Notes under the pieces: model-generated
Databases searched by the model: none
Told to the model about the DNA's origin: nothing
What the model saw: only the letters and a program-made list of their open reading frames with translations
Source: Acanthaster planci
Taxonomy: Eukaryota; Echinodermata; Asteroidea; Valvatida; Acanthasteridae
Assembly (NCBI RefSeq): GCF_001949145.1
Contig: NW_019091385.1
Coordinates: 548,099-586,163, forward strand
Length of the DNA: 38,065 bases
Reading direction: 5' to 3'
Shown: in pieces, positions 1 to 12,635 of the stretch
Layout of the letters: every line of letters starts with the position of its first letter
Numbering within the stretch: position 1 is the first letter of the stretch
Position numbers and translations under genes: made by a program

Positions 1-3000
1 CTAAACGAAAACAAACAGCAAACAGCATGCAACTGATCCAGTTCTAAGATGAGAGCTGATAGCCGTGGGGGCGTACTGCTCGACACTGTGGGGATAAGGT
101 TGCAATTTCCTTGTTATAGTTTTGATTTAAATGCACGTAGACAATTCTCATGTTTGGTTTATTGAGGAGAGTCAGGTGCTGTCAGAAAAGCTGTCAAAGA
201 AATGCAGTACATGTATGTTGAGCAAGAGCAGATCCAGTGTCGATTTTCTAGGGAGGGACAGGCAGGGAAGGCCCAGAAAATTAGAAATTTTTGTCTGAAA
301 TCTTTATTACCCTTCTGAGGGGAAATTTGGAGTTTATGTATGTTTTTTGGACGGAAAGGACAGGAAATGGTCCTCAGAAATCACCTTTCTCTCATTAGTT
401 AGAAAACCTGTAAAAGTTGCCTCTTTGTTGGGGGGGGGGAGAGATAAGGCCATCGTGCCCTGACTTGCCCTTGATGTTGGGTGGGAGTTGTATGAACTGC
501 ATTGGTCACTGTACCTCATGCTCAATAGTGCCGTAGTTGATAAGCAAGGTCACATTTATGTCATATTTCACACAGCATTTATTAGAAAATTACAGTTTGT
601 TGGTTTTGTAGAGACACGTCTGTTGACCTTTAATTTTCAACGGGAAATTAAACGTTTCCCGTATGACATATTTGAATTGTAGTGTAAATGTCATCCAAAT
701 TGAACTTTCTTAAGGGTTGAAATTTTCATATTCCCCCAATACTTGAGATAAAATTCAATTGTAGGCCCTTGCTTTTTTACTTGTGTACACGGAAAGTGCA
801 ATCACCGGTCTGGGATTTAATACAGGGAAGCAAATATTCTCCTAGATATTCAGTAAATTTTATTATCAAACCCAAGTGACAATCGCAACGTTGCCTTTTG
901 CTTGGTCAATATTGATCTAGCTAGAAAGCACTTTCCGTGCAGGCATAGAAAATTGTGCAGTGTTATTGAGTTTTGAAAGCAGAGACCCTGAATGTTGACA
1001 CTTTATAAAATCGTCAAGCAAACTGCGCAATTCCGTTGAGTGGGGATGGCACTACTTGTACATTGTCAAAGGAACGGAGAGATTGAATTATCTGAATCAC
1101 AAAAAAAATTGAATGGAAAAAATGAATAAGCAAACGCCTTTACACTGCTCAGGTGGGTAAGACTATATGTCAAGCACGGTTGAAAGTCACAAAAGGCATA
1201 TTTTCCTCGAGGCAGTAATGTCTTTCTCCTGAGGCTTTGAACAAACAACCCGTTCTGCTAGGCTAAGAGACAAAAGTCGTGACTGTGGAAACTTCATTGC
1301 GTTCATCTCATGAGAAAAAATAGCTTTAACCTGGGAGAAATGTCAGTCCACAGAAAGTGGTCAGCGGATGACACATTGCATCAACAAAGCACTGCTCTGG
1401 CTTCATGACTTATTACTTGTCAATGACTTGTACATGTACTTACTACTTACTGATTACTTGAGAGCAGTGAAAAGGGAAATCGTAGAGGCTTTCATGAGTT
1501 AAGGAAATAACAAGATCTCATGTGAGTAAGACATTCAGTTCATTGATTTGCAGGAAGTTGTCTCAGTATTGAAGTCAAGAATTACACATGGATATTGGCC
1601 TGAGAAATCCCACGGGGAGTTCATTTGCACAATTTCTTTTGTTACCTTGTGAGTAATACCCCACTTTACATCAGGAATGGTGATTTTTATTCTGATTACG
1701 TTTATTTCTGTGGTTGATCGAGTCCCACGATTAAATGTTCGTAGCATCGCCGCACTTTGCGGCTCCAAAGCCACTTTGTGCGGTGCAATCAGATTGCCAG
1801 TCGCCTGTGGCCACACTCCCAGGGGCTTGTGTTTGTAAGAGCATTGTGGATAGATGTGATGTAGGATAATGAACGAACAAAAAAAAAAAAGAAAAAAAAC
1901 GACCGTCACCTGGCAGTGGCAACCTCCACTCCTCCCCAAACCAGCAAGAAACCTTTCAGATCCAAAGAAGATATCGTCGGGCATGACTTTGTTTCTCCTC
2001 TCTTAGTTCTTTTGCTTCATTTGAACATTTCCATTACACGGAGGCAGTTTTAGTGCCTGGGGGCAGCAAGTGAAGTAGCACGAAGGGAAGAAAGAGATTG
2101 TTTAAACCCAAAATGAAAATAGGAAGAGAAAGATTGTACATTGTGCCCTTCAGTGGCTGGATAACTTTGGAACAAGGTCAAACACGGGGGCTCAAGTGTT
2201 GGCATGGATAGGGGACATCTGTGTCCTGGAGACTGTGAACCGCTTAGAAATCAAACGTTTGGAAACAGGCGTAGGCTTGGGTGAGTTTAGACCTTGCAAG
2301 GATGAAAAATGTTTGCGTGTCATGAAACAGATTTGGCCTGGAAAAACCAACACTGAAACTGTGATCAGATCAATATACTGCATAAGGTCACCTGTCTTGG
2401 GAATGGGTCCCTGACAGGCAAACTTTGCAAAGCATTGATTCTGAACGACAACGTCAAGATTCCCCAGTAGCCAAATCTTGTTGCACTGAAATGTATTTCA
2501 TGCTGTGACCATGTTATTTTTTAGTCAGTGTTGTCAAACAGATACCAGTATATGCCCCCGACAACCAACATGAAAAGCCAGCAAGTGTCCAGATTGATAT
2601 TATAAATGAAATTACCTGTCTTGGGAATGGTTGGTTTCCTGACCTGTGCAAACCTGCAAAGCATCGATTCCAAACGAGGACAACCTGGAGATCCCCAGTA
2701 ACCCAATCTCACTACAGGGACTACAACCCAACCAAATTGATTCAGTTTGTAGAAGACACACTTCACTTGCTTTGTATCCGTCACCACCCAGCATATTAAA
2801 TTGTGTTAGGGGAATGATCTTACCTAGGTTCCACATGATAACTCTAGTAGTCTTTGTTACCATACAGTGTCTGCCTCAAAGAATTTTGTATTCGTAGCTC
2901 TGGGAGGGTTTCTTGTTTTTGTTTTGTCTCCTTGGGTGGCATTTGTATTTGCACTCATGCATTGTGGGATGGAAGAGCATCTTAACGTGTTTCAGATCGG

Positions 3001-5632
3001 CTCATGAATTACCTGGTCATCACATCGCTTCTTAAATGGAAATTTCACTGCTAGAGCCTCGTCAACTGCCCCCCTCGTTCAGTCTCATTGGGCTAATCAC
3101 CAACACATGGATATTCTGAAAGCCAGTTGGAGATAAGGAGGACAGGAATAGGGTAATCCTCCCGGAGTATTTGAACAGGATCAGTCAAGGGATTTCATCC
3201 AAATTGATCCAAGAATTCCTGCTTCCTTGTGTGGGGGAAAAGACAGACAATCCAGAGATAATGATTGTCCCTCTTGCAAAAGATTCTCTTGGAAAGAAGA
3301 GGTTGGCTAAATTTTTTTTTTGTTCTATTTTGCTCTCTGCATATCATTATTATAATTGCATCAAAAAATACATTGCAGTGTGTATTCAGGCGTAATTTGG
3401 CTTGAAACGGCGTACAGAAAGAGTTTACATCTTCCCCTGGACACAGAAGGTATGAATTTTGAGAAATTATGCTCCATAATTGGTATTCTCATTTAATGTG
3501 CTGTTTGGAGTAACTAGAGACTAGCTGAACAAACTGCAGTTTGGAAATTCCAAATTTCTCAGTTCTTGAGTGACAACTCGCCCCCTTCACTTACAGAAGC
3601 GGTTATCTTTTTTGTTTTTGGTCTATTTTTAGGAATGAAAAGCACAAACAGATCACAAACACCTTTTTTGGGGGGTGAGGACTCTAGTTTTCAGGAAAAA
3701 AATGTTTTGCCTCCTCTGGTTTTTACACTTATAAGTTGAGTTACCTGGGATTATCCTGATAAAACACTGTTGATTTGACACCGCACTGTGGCCAAATTTA
3801 TAAATTCCTTTGGAAGGACTTTTTACTGCTTACAGTTTACACAACACAACACCAAAATCCTGCTCTTGTATGGTTGAGAAATTAGCACAACTACTGGCAA
3901 GAAATTGAAGAAACAACACAGAAATTGTTCAAACAGGGTCATGAATGGAAGATACACGAAGATTGTACACAGTTTGGTTCATTCTGTTTTGTTGCCCAAA
4001 TTGATAATTGCAACCTGGGATGTTGAAACCTTACGCAGGGTAGATACCTTTGAGATTGCAAGGCACCTGCTTTGATTATGCCCCAGAGCAAGCTGCCAGC
4101 ACATTTGCAGTGCATATATTTGTAGAAGGTCAGGAGATTTTTCTATTTTCTAAATGCCTTGGTCATCAAAGTTGAAAACAAGAAATCTTTACTACTGTGT
4201 ATTTCACATAAAAAAAAATTGTGAATTTGTTGATTGTGAAGTGTCTAATTGGGTTGTGATGATAGATACAAATACTGGTCGCAAGGCCGGATCAAGAACC
4301 AAATTTTTGGGGGAGGGAGATTTGGGGGGATGAGGGCAAAAATTATGAAACTCTTATGTAACCATGGTAACCTTTCATGGCCTTCTGTGGGTTTGAGGCA
4401 ACATGGTGTTTTTTCACATGCTTTTGGAAGGTAGGGAAAGAAAAGGGACGACAATGAATGCCTCCCACTCATTATTTTCTCCCCAAAAAGAGAGGCAGGA
4501 TGTCGGGGGGGCGTTGTAGTCCCTTTTTGTACCCCTTCTGGATCTGTCCTCAACTCGGGTTGCCTGCATTGAGTCTTGTATATCATAGACAGTATGAAAC
4601 AAGGCCGTACACTGTACACTTGAAAACAAATAGGTCACATCTATTAAATTTCTGATTTTGTTGGACGAGGTAAGGGGATGGCCTTAAAAGCTCTTGAAAT
4701 CTAATGCATTTTGTTTTTCACTGCAGTCACCACTTCCAGTTAGTTGCATCGCTGACGTTTTTAACATGAAGTGGTTTTCAAGATACAAGATGGAAAAAAA
4801 GAGCACAAGTGCTTGACTTTCCAGAATGTTCGGTAAAACTTCAGCAAGTCACTTGTCCCTAGCACTTCAGAGCCCCTTGAGAATGTGTGGAGAGGTTTAT
4901 GGATTATTTTTGGGATTACAAGAGCCCAGCCACTGTCACTTTATGTGGGGCTTAATGTCTTCAGAAAAATTGCATTGAAACAGGAATGTGCTGTTAGTTG
5001 GCCGAAAAATGGAGGATTTGGGACAGTTTCTGTGAACAACAAAAGTTGCAACGGTTGGGAGTAACAAGCCATGTTCTTGGCATGCACAAACATAAACTAG
5101 GAAATAAAAAGAGAGTGGTTTATTTGGGTTAGTTCCATTGGAAAATGATCACAAATCAACAAGCTCATTCCTCATATTATGAAAGAAAGGAAATAATTCA
5201 CAGTACCGTCAGTCCATCATCAGAGGCTAATGCGCTCTGCTTAGTAGCAATATTTGCAATTGTACTGTTTCATAGCAATCGTGCACAGTACAGCTCAAGT
5301 ATTTTACCTCCTCCAAGCTTTCACAACTTAGTGTTACGACTTTCTTGTCTTTTTATACTGCCTGAGATTCCTGCTGTCATTCAAATATTTCTTCTCTCTG
5401 TCAAATTTACATCAATCTGACTCTCTGGGTGTCTTCTGTCCTCGAAGCACAGTAACAGGTAAAAGTGGCATGCATGTCGTTACAACATCAACACAAACCT
5501 GTAAGCTGAAGTAGAGTTTGGTGGGCTTAGAAATGTTGGGCGTATCACGTTGAGAATCACTCCTAGTCATCTCCGAGTTCCTTTCCCTCTCATTTGAAGT
5601 TTTGAACCAGTTCACTGTGTTCTTTCTTGCAG
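1..5632 (+). other. Probable intron of the dynein heavy chain gene; no exon recognised
   Basis: The first recognised dynein exon begins at 5633 after a pyrimidine-rich tract and an AG, so the bases to its left should be intron belonging to the same + strand gene. I looked for the preceding dynein coding segment (the helical stalk-proximal part just before ALKGEVGMS) in all frames and did not find it. The short ORFs here have no recognisable domain. The stretch holds a G homopolymer near 429-438, a G-rich repeat-like patch near 4280-4540, and a diverged direct repeat at 2390-2488 and 2614-2718. Intron status is inferred from the downstream exon, not seen directly. Confidence 0.55.
2390..2718. 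repeat. Diverged direct repeat, two copies about 224 bp apart
   Basis: Copy 1 (2390-2488) and copy 2 (2614-2718) share ACCTGTCTTGGGAATGG, then a CCTGAC block, then GCAAAGCATTGATTC versus GCAAAGCATCGATTC, then CCCCAGTA(G/A)CC(A)AATCT. The intervening unit also looks weakly similar. This is probably an old local duplication inside the dynein intron; no coding potential is conserved. Confidence 0.6.
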
Positions 5633-5800
5633 GCCCTGAAGGGTGAGGTAGGCATGAGCAGTGAACTGGACGACGTCGCTAGGGCTCTCTTCAACGGCCA
5701 GATCCCTTCCATTTGGCGTCGTCTTGCACCCGACACCCTCAAGTCCCTGGGGAACTGGATGATCCACTTCCAGAGACGCTTCACGCAGTACACCACCTGG
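5633..5800 (+). CDS. DNAH10: Axonemal dynein heavy chain, fourth-last coding exon (DNAH10-like)
   Basis: This exon encodes 56 residues beginning ALKGEVGMSSELDDVARAL and ending at the Trp of a QYTTW motif. It is flanked by TTCTTGCAG on the left and GTGAGT on the right, and reads in phase 0. The region belongs to the AAA6-proximal C-terminal part of the dynein motor, which drives ciliary and flagellar bending as part of an inner-arm dynein complex. The motif order (GEVGMS, ALFNGQIPSIWRRLAP, TLKSLGNWM) matches my memory of DNAH10 more closely than other heavy chains. The four exons together give 213 residues to the stop; the rest of this roughly 4,500-residue protein lies left of the window. Subfamily assignment is from remembered motifs, not an alignment run. 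Confidence 0.87.
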
Positions 5801-6460
5801 GTGAGTATCTGTCTCCATGCCATTCCACCTCCTACCCTCCCTATGGACCATGCCCCTTGTTTTCCTCAATCCACTTCTTCATTTCATCTCCTGCTTCAAA
5901 CATCCTGTGTTTTAAAATCTGATTGGATTCATGGTATCGAGAATGTATATTTGCAGTAATTTTTGCGTTAGAAAGAGCAGATTGAGTCCTTTTTTTTGAT
6001 GTATCGGTCCTGTTGGAATCCCAATGAAAATAGATGTTTTGCGGTCGAAAAATGTTGAGGGTTCCTATCAGATTACATCATGAGAGATTCTATTGAAAGT
6101 GCTATTAACTTAGATTGGGTCACAAATTTAAAACAACTATGTCTCTGGTTCATCAACTATTAAACCTGTTCCTTACCAGTTATTTTCAAATTGCTGTAGG
6201 ACATCAGTTAAACCCCCATAAATTTCCCATTGTTTACAAAAATTTGAAACAGGTATCAAAATATCAAATGCCAAACACTGCTCCTAATTACCAAAGGAAA
6301 CTACCTCCCATTTTAGCATGAATGAGCCAAAAACCTGTCAACAAATACCAACGAAGATGGGCTTCCTGTGAACCTTTGCTGCTCATAAAAATGGTCGGCA
6401 ATAAAGGGAAAGGTCTATTTTGAAAAAAAAGAAGAGCAGAGATTTTTTCTACCTCAACAG

Positions 6461-6641
6461 GTTAATGAGAGCGAACCACCAGTCATCTGGCTGAGCGGCT
6501 TGCACATTCCAGAGTCTTACCTGACGGCCTTAGTCCAGGCCACTTGTCGGAAGAACGGCTGGCCGCTGGATAAGTCCACGCTCTACACTGCCGTCACTCA
6601 GTACATGACCCCGGATGAGGTCAGCGAACGTGCTCACTCTG
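6461..6641 (+). CDS. DNAH10: Axonemal dynein heavy chain, third-last coding exon (DNAH10-like)
   Basis: This exon starts after CTCAACAG and reads VNESEPPVIWLSGLHIPESY, then LTALVQATCRKNGWPLDKST, which is the highly conserved dynein C-terminal segment LSGLxxPxxFLTAxxQxxARKxxxPxD in its DNAH10-like form. It ends at the first base of a Gly codon (phase 1) before GTAAGT. Open reading continues past the donor to about 6697, but those codons (SPQDGRPRTH) do not fit the family, so the splice is preferred. The preceding intron is 660 nt and the following one 2,349 nt. Confidence 0.88.
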
Positions 6642-8990
6642 GTAAGTCACCCCAGGATGGTCGGCCCCGTACACATCTGCAAATCAGCACAACTTGACTG
6701 CATAATATTATTCATTTGACAAAAGATAGCATGAGTTTGTTCCATTAGAAGCACTTATGAATGCCAACATGTTTTTCTTTCTTCACACACATTGCAATAT
6801 ATGTGATGTGATCAAGAAAGATTTGTCGTTGTCGACCCAGGCCAATTTAGTCAATTTCATTCTTTCAAAGGTATACAATGTCAACTTCATTTTTATGAAA
6901 ATCCCAACCTTGAAATAATCTTTGGATCAACAGCGGTGGAAATTGAAACATGAAAAGATGTAATTTTGGTCTTCTTATTCTGAGATGTTTCTTCAAATGA
7001 AAATGTAACTAACGACTCAGTTTGCTTAATCACATCACGTCATTCTAATTGACTTAATCTTTAATTAATAAATGCTATTTAACCAATTATCACATAGTTT
7101 ATAGAATGCAGATAATTTGATATTTTCAAAATGCAAAAAGTGCCTTCAGCCGTCTGTTACTTTGACATTATGCAAGGGCCAAAACCGCAGTGTCATTTAC
7201 AAGTCATTCGTATGCACACTGTCTAGCAACTGGCACTGTTTTTATGCTTAATTTCACGGAAGGACTTGTTTGTCCAGAACGATATTAAACGCATGGAGCA
7301 GAATAATGTTTCTGTGACCCGTGCAAGATTTGTTCAGTCTTGCCGTTAGTCATTCGGAATCTGTAGTCATTAGGTTAAGCTTGGGCAAAGAGCAGCATTG
7401 CTAGTGCCGAAGTCATTTATTAAATTGTCGTCCTTGCTGCCCTTTTGTGCTCGCTTGGCTGACGCTCAAAATTTGGGTCACAGCCTGTTCCCAGATTTTC
7501 TGCTTCTCACCTTTTCTCCCAAGATATTGTCAAAACTTTGGACTGGGGGTAATTTGATTTGCACAAGTCCACCGGCTGTAGCAACCTCCCCACCTTTTGC
7601 TAGAAATTATTTAATAAGGACTACCTTTCTGTGGAATCATTAAAAAATTCTGGGTGGGGGGGGATTGAAAATCAGTGGGCCATTCATGTTTGACATTCAT
7701 ACCTGTGAAAAGTAGTAATTGTTCAAGACGTGAAATCGTATGTGCCTTCCGCTTCAGTGACCTTGTGGCTGGATTTATCAGGATGTCAATTAAGGCATTG
7801 TGATGTGGTTTGAAGCATGACTAACGTGACTAGTTTCAGGCTGGCTTAGGTTCTTTATACAACTATCAATTGTCATTCAACAGAGGCATAAAGAGGAAGC
7901 GAGGCAAATATAGAAAGATGGATAGACTCTCTGAAAATATGAGGCCAGTGTAGTTACAAAGTGAACTGCATACTTTGTATATGTTGAGAAACTTAGCAAG
8001 TCCTCCTCGTTCATGATTTGCTGTCTTGAATGAGGACTGTCTTGTAATGGAACACCCCTAGAAATATTCCCCCAGATTGCATTTCGATTGATCTCATCAA
8101 GTCTTTGTCTGTCCTCGAGAATGATGAGCGGATTCGTTTGTCGTGCTTTGAGCTCAGCAAGATTGCCAATTTTCAGTAGCATTCAGATTGTAATTCTTTT
8201 TACATGAGACAAGGAAACAGAAGGCTGTATTTTTCCTTGAGCGCAGGCATGTTGGGAAAAATGATCTGCAATATATTGATGTAAGAAATTCACAAAGCTA
8301 TTAAATCACTGCCATAGAAAAAAAACAAAGGCTTTCTGGCGACTCACGAAAGAGCCAAAAGACAAGTGGTCTGCATATTAACGCACAGCTAGAACTGGGA
8401 TGAATCTCAAAGGCACTAAAAGCCTAAAAAAAATGAAAAATCCAACTTTCCTGAGAATTTTTGAGAGATCTTTATAGCTGAGCTCTGGTCCCAATTCTCA
8501 CATCTCCCGAGGGCAGTTTAAACTTTTTTTTCATCCTTGGAAAACACTTGATTATTTGAATACTTTTCAAACATGAAATATACATGTATGAATAAATAAG
8601 TGACAAACATCGTGACATTTTGCCCCGCTGACGTTAGCTGATGTTTAGTTTGCAGCCTTTGATTCGAAAATGTCAACGAAGTCAAACCTATATTGTACTT
8701 GGCTTAAGGGAATGCAAATATAAAAGGTACTTTTGAATCAATGCTGGATAGTACTCGCATTTATGTATTCATGCTTATTCTTAATCTTTCTAGATACTTC
8801 TGAAATCAGCTAGGAGATTTGGGAGAAATTCAGAGGATAGAGGAATAGATCTCTTATTCAGATGATACACAGGGGTTATAGCATTGGTTTCCTGCATGGT
8901 GGACAATTTTGGAGTATTGTTTTGATGAGAATGCATAGTTGAAAATTCTCTCTAGCATTTTGTCATCATGTGTGTGTCTGGTTGCGGCAG
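6642..8990 (+). other. Dynein intron, 2.35 kb, no further feature recognised
   Basis: This intron is bounded by GTAAGT at its 5' end and GCGGCAG at its 3' end. It is AT-rich, with oligo-A and oligo-G runs (a run of G near 7655), and I see no coding or transposon signature in it. ORFs of 80 to 100 codons on either strand show no family resemblance. Confidence 0.7.
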
Positions 8991-9136
8991 GTTGTTTTGT
9001 GACCGGTCTGTACCTGGAGGGTGCCTCCTGGTCTAGAGAGGATGCCTGTCTATCTCGTCCCAAGCCCAAGGTGCTGATCGAGGAACTGCCCATCCTCAAA
9101 GTCATCCCCATCGAAGCCCATCGCCTCAAATTACAG
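8991..9136 (+). CDS. DNAH10: Axonemal dynein heavy chain, second-last coding exon (DNAH10-like)
   Basis: The exon completes the split Gly codon and reads GCFVTGLYLEGASWSREDAC, then the segment with KPKVLIEELPILKVIPIEAH. GxxVxGLYLEGAxW is a hallmark of the dynein heavy-chain C-terminal domain, and the IPIEAHRLKLQ ending fits DNAH10. The acceptor is GCGGCAG and the donor CAG/GTGAGG. The 146-nt length restores phase 0 with the preceding partial codon. Confidence 0.88.
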
Positions 9137-9586
9137 GTGAGGAACGAATCAGGGTGTCAGCGGGCCAAGTAGGTCTCAATGCCCAATTGATAATGATGGG
9201 CAAAGGATCGGAGTAATTGGGGGGGGCGGAGTCAGGATGCATATCAGAGGCGGTGTATCGGTTCCAAATTTATCTCACTATGATCTGCTCATGGTAGCCA
9301 AGAGAATAGGTGTAAGCAACGGGTGGGTGGAGCCAGAGTTCAAATGGGAGGGGGTCATATCCAACCCAAGTTTAGAGCTTTTAATCAGGCTTCTAACTTC
9401 TTTGGATCAGCTGATTTCCTGGTTTTCCACTTAATGCTCCTCGTGCCATCAAATAATTGAAAAACACTGTACAAAGTCTTGTAAAGATTGAAGCTTCCTC
9501 ATCTTTTTTGTCAAAGTCCAAGCTGCATGCCTGTTTAATAATGTGCTTTTCTAGAATTTCTTTGTCATGTTCTTTGCGTTTGGCAG

Positions 9587-9733
9587 AATACTTTCCGCAC
9601 CCCTGTTTACACCACATCCCAGCGTCGGAATGCCATGGGCGTTGGGCTGGTCTTTGAGGCTGATCTGAGCACGACGGAGCACATCTCTCACTGGGTCTTA
9701 CAAGGTGTCTGCCTGGTGCTCAACACCGACTAG
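9587..9733 (+). CDS. DNAH10: Axonemal dynein heavy chain, last coding exon and stop (DNAH10-like)
   Basis: After GTTTGGCAG the exon reads NTFRTPVYTTSQRRNAMGVG, then a LVFEADL and HISHWVLQGVCLVLNTD block and a TAG stop at 9731-9733. The terminal pattern (YxTxxRRNxMGxGxVFEADL, HWxLQGVCLxLN) is the standard C-terminus of axonemal heavy chains, so the protein is complete at this end. There is no canonical AATAAA within a few hundred bases after the stop that I can point to, so the 3' UTR end is unknown. Confidence 0.88.
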   Translation, partial: NTFRTPVYTTSQRRNAMGVGLVFEADLSTTEHISHWVLQGVCLVLNTD

Positions 9734-10550
9734 ATCCAGATGGGACGGGAAGAACTCCCTCAGCAGCCAGCTGTAGGTGGAATCGACGGGTTTGCCATCA
9801 TCAGAATGGTCTGGTATATTAGGCAAAACACTCATAAGAATCATTTGTTTTATAGGACTTCCGTGTTGCATTTGTGGCACTTTTAAATAATTGCTGTGGC
9901 TTTTATTCCCATGAATTTAGGCTTAGTTCTAACTTTGGGTACTAGTAAAAATTTCCAGTATTACGTTTATTTGTGTTGACAAACAGAGCTAGTCTTATTT
10001 TCGGGATGCTTCTATGTTTTTACATGGCCACAGAAGGGAGCTTTTGTCAAAGGGACATCAAAGTTGGTGATGGGTTTCGTTATTGTGCTTCTATGGATTG
10101 AGTTACCATTTGCTAATTTGAAATAAGCCATCAACTGCTTGAACCAAGACTAGCAGTGACGTTGAAGAGATGCGGAACACAAGGAAAGCAATACTTCGTG
10201 ACCCACTGACAACTTTTCCTCTCAAGAAGAGGAGAAAAACCCATCGGCCATCATTCATTCCCAATGTTTGAACTGCACTAAAAGCAAAAGCAGTCCCCAC
10301 AGTTTGACCCAATTTAAATGTGGTGCGTTGTTAGGGAAATGAGGCACTCTGGATTTGATTGAAGAGCTATGAAAGAAATAACTCGGTTAGCAGACAAGAA
10401 CTAGTTGTTTCATTTCATTGCAGAGGAAAGAATTGCCAGTGGTGGTATTTGAACAGGGGCTTTAAGAAGGGATTGATAACTCGCTGTAATTCGAGGCTGC
10501 TTGACCGTGGACAGTTGTGATAACTCTGGCCAGTGGCATAAACTGATTTC

Positions 10551-10696
10551 ATTAACACACGTCTCTGACGGTGAGTTGCTTGGAGACCTGGACATTATTG
10601 AGTTGGAAAACAATTGACATCATCATTAACACACGTCTCTGACGGTGAGTTGCTTGGAGACTTGGACATTATTGAGTTGGAAAAGAATTGACATCC
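10551..10696. repeat. 74-bp tandem duplication, two nearly identical copies
   Basis: Copy 1 runs 10551-10624 and copy 2 from 10625. Both start ATTAACACACGTCTCTGACG and end near TTGGAAAA(C/G)AATTGACATC. Only about two substitutions separate them, which implies a recent duplication. No coding content is visible. Confidence 0.9.
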
Positions 10697-11019
10697 CGAA
10701 CCGGCTGTTTATTTGTCTACACTGATGTAAACAACTTAAATTTGATTTCATTCCGTCCACGCAGACCCCCGAACAGCCTTTGCTATTTTAACTTAATTCC
10801 CTTTCAGAGTTTTGCCCTGGAAACAAATTCATTGTATATTTTGCTATATATTATTTGAAGTGTCATTTGATGTTATGCTGTGATTCCAATTTTGATTCCG
10901 TCCTGATAGAATCTGGTTTGTATATATTCGTGTACATGTGTGCCTTCACGTAAGCCGTCCATTTTGTTTTCTAAGGGTGCCCTCTGTTGTCTTATTTCAG
11001 GAAGTTTCAGGCATGGTGT

Positions 11020-11579
11020 TAGTCTGGATACCAGACCCGATGATTCTGACTACCCGACGAATCAAGGGTCCGGTATCACCCAATGTCACGTGACCAGGAC
11101 TGGAGGAATTCCTCCAGTTTTCCAGAAATAGCCGAAATATTCCAAAGTCGTCCTGTCTACATTCTGTATGTTGGGATGGTGCGGTTGATGTTTGGTTATT
11201 CCCAGTCGGGTAGGTGGGCTTGTTGAACGTAAACCATCAGCAATCATGCATTGGCATATAACAAAGTTACAAACAACTTACTTGTTGATGGGTGTGTGCG
11301 TGGAAGAATGTTGCTGTACAAGTATTGATCAACTGAAAGAATTTCGAAAATGCGTATGCATGATTTTGAATTTTCTGAGATTTTTTCAAATGCACCTCAT
11401 TACGGAACGCTCAGCTGAATTTGAACCCACCACGTATGGGGATGAAATTAAAAACATCTGGGCTTTCAACTTGTGACCTCTGACCCTTGCGTCATATCTA
11501 TTTATATCCGTGGGTGATGCCGGACCTAAGATTGTTTATCAAGGGCCGTCAGGGAATCTTTGGGCAGGGAACCAGACTA
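11020..11579. mobile_element. 560-bp non-autonomous DNA transposon with long TIRs and a 9-bp TSD
   Basis: The element starts TAGTCTGG and ends CCAGACTA. It is flanked by a perfect 9-bp direct repeat GCATGGTGT (11011-11019 and 11580-11588), the expected target-site duplication. Its ends are imperfect inverted repeats about 75 to 80 bp long: the left end reads TAGTCTGG...GATTCTGAC...GGTCCGGTATCACCCA, and the reverse complement of the right end reads TAGTCTGG...GATTCCCTGAC...GGTCCGGCATCACCCA. No transposase is encoded; a 94-codon ORF inside (11192-11476) has no recognisable domain. A 9-bp duplication is typical of Mutator-like elements, and 8 bp would fit hAT or P; superfamily is therefore undecided. 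Confidence 0.85.
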
Positions 11580-12225
11580 GCATGGTGTAAGTTTTACTTG
11601 AGATCTTGTTTCCTTAGGGTAACAATATACTCAGAATGGTTAATGTTTGTATTACTTATTGCTTAAATTGCAGTTTTTCTCCTTAGGAATGTTCTCCAGA
11701 AATCTTCCAAGAAAGAACAATATTGAGTTTTTGTGTCAAGCATTTTGCCAGACTTTCGGCGATATGATCAACAGAGGGCCTTTGTCGTTTACATATTTAC
11801 ATTGTTTAAAGACCGTTATATCTTGTAAATGTAAATATTAAGATATGCCAAATATATATCTGATTTTCTGATGGACTGAAAGTCAAGTTTTCCATTTGAG
11901 AAGTTTTTTTATCATTTTATGAAATCAAATAAGAAGTTGTGTATAATTTCAAATCCTTGGTATGGGAATATTGCAAGTGAAACAGATTTTAAAGAAAGAT
12001 GAATGGAATTCGTATTTATTGATCACGTGCGTGCGTGTGTGGGTGGGTGTGTCATTTGCTTAATGTTGCTTGGGAGATTTATGTGCGTAACAAAATTGTT
12101 TGAGGTCGACTTAAAAAATCAGTGTGGGTTGCATGACGTTTTGACAGCCAAGTTATGAAGGTACTTTCTGAGTTGTGCATTTACGTTTTCTGTGACCAGT
12201 TTTATGTAATCGTACAAAATACATA

Positions 12226-12287
12226 AAATAAACAGCTGCCAAGCCGATATTTCACCAAATAAACGGCTGCTAAGCCGATAGTCACCA
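12226..12287. repeat. 31-bp tandem duplication
   Basis: Two adjacent copies start AAATAAAC(A/G)GCTGC and share AAGCCGATA and TCACC. Copy 1 is 12226-12256 and copy 2 is 12257-12287, with a few substitutions and one indel. It lies between the dynein gene and the putative GPCR promoter. Confidence 0.8.
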
Positions 12288-12635
12288 CAAAATTACACCA
12301 GCGCTGTATGCGGCTGAAAGTGTGCTCGGCGGTCGATCTTCGTCGAGCACCATTGGGAATTACAATTTTAGCGATTTTAAAAGCATTGCGTTTTGATAGC
12401 TTTTTCTTGAATAAATGGAAGGATGTCTGATATGGCTTAAGATCCCGATCAACCTTCAGATAAAATCAGACCACCCTTTCTCAAGAAGACCGTCGTGCGC
12501 TGTCGTATTAAGGGGACCACTTCAATCGCTGCCGTCTTTTATCTCGTAATGGAATCGTCTGTTTCCATAACAACGACCAGTGAGCACTTCTTGATAAATG
12601 TAGATGCGGTCCACTCATTTGGGGCTGAGTGGCCG

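Larger units (their letters stand above)
9734..12635. other. Intergenic stretch with duplications and a transposon
   Basis: This stretch follows the dynein stop and presumably starts with its 3' UTR. It contains a 74-bp tandem duplication (10551-10696), the 560-bp DNA transposon (11020-11579) and a 31-bp tandem duplication (12226-12287). A GTGC/GTGT simple repeat lies near 12026-12050. I see no coding gene in it. Confidence 0.7.

Noticed and set aside
1535-1984. 149-codon ORF on the minus strand
   Set aside because: The longest ORF in the dynein intron, but low complexity in parts and no recognisable domain or splice context.
1-5632. Possible earlier dynein exons in the left 5.6 kb
   Set aside because: No frame shows the conserved dynein segment that should precede ALKGEVGMS; the ORFs present have no family motif.
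11192-11476. 94-codon ORF on + inside the 560-bp transposon
   Set aside because: No transposase motif or other domain; it lies between the TIRs of a non-autonomous element and is most likely chance.
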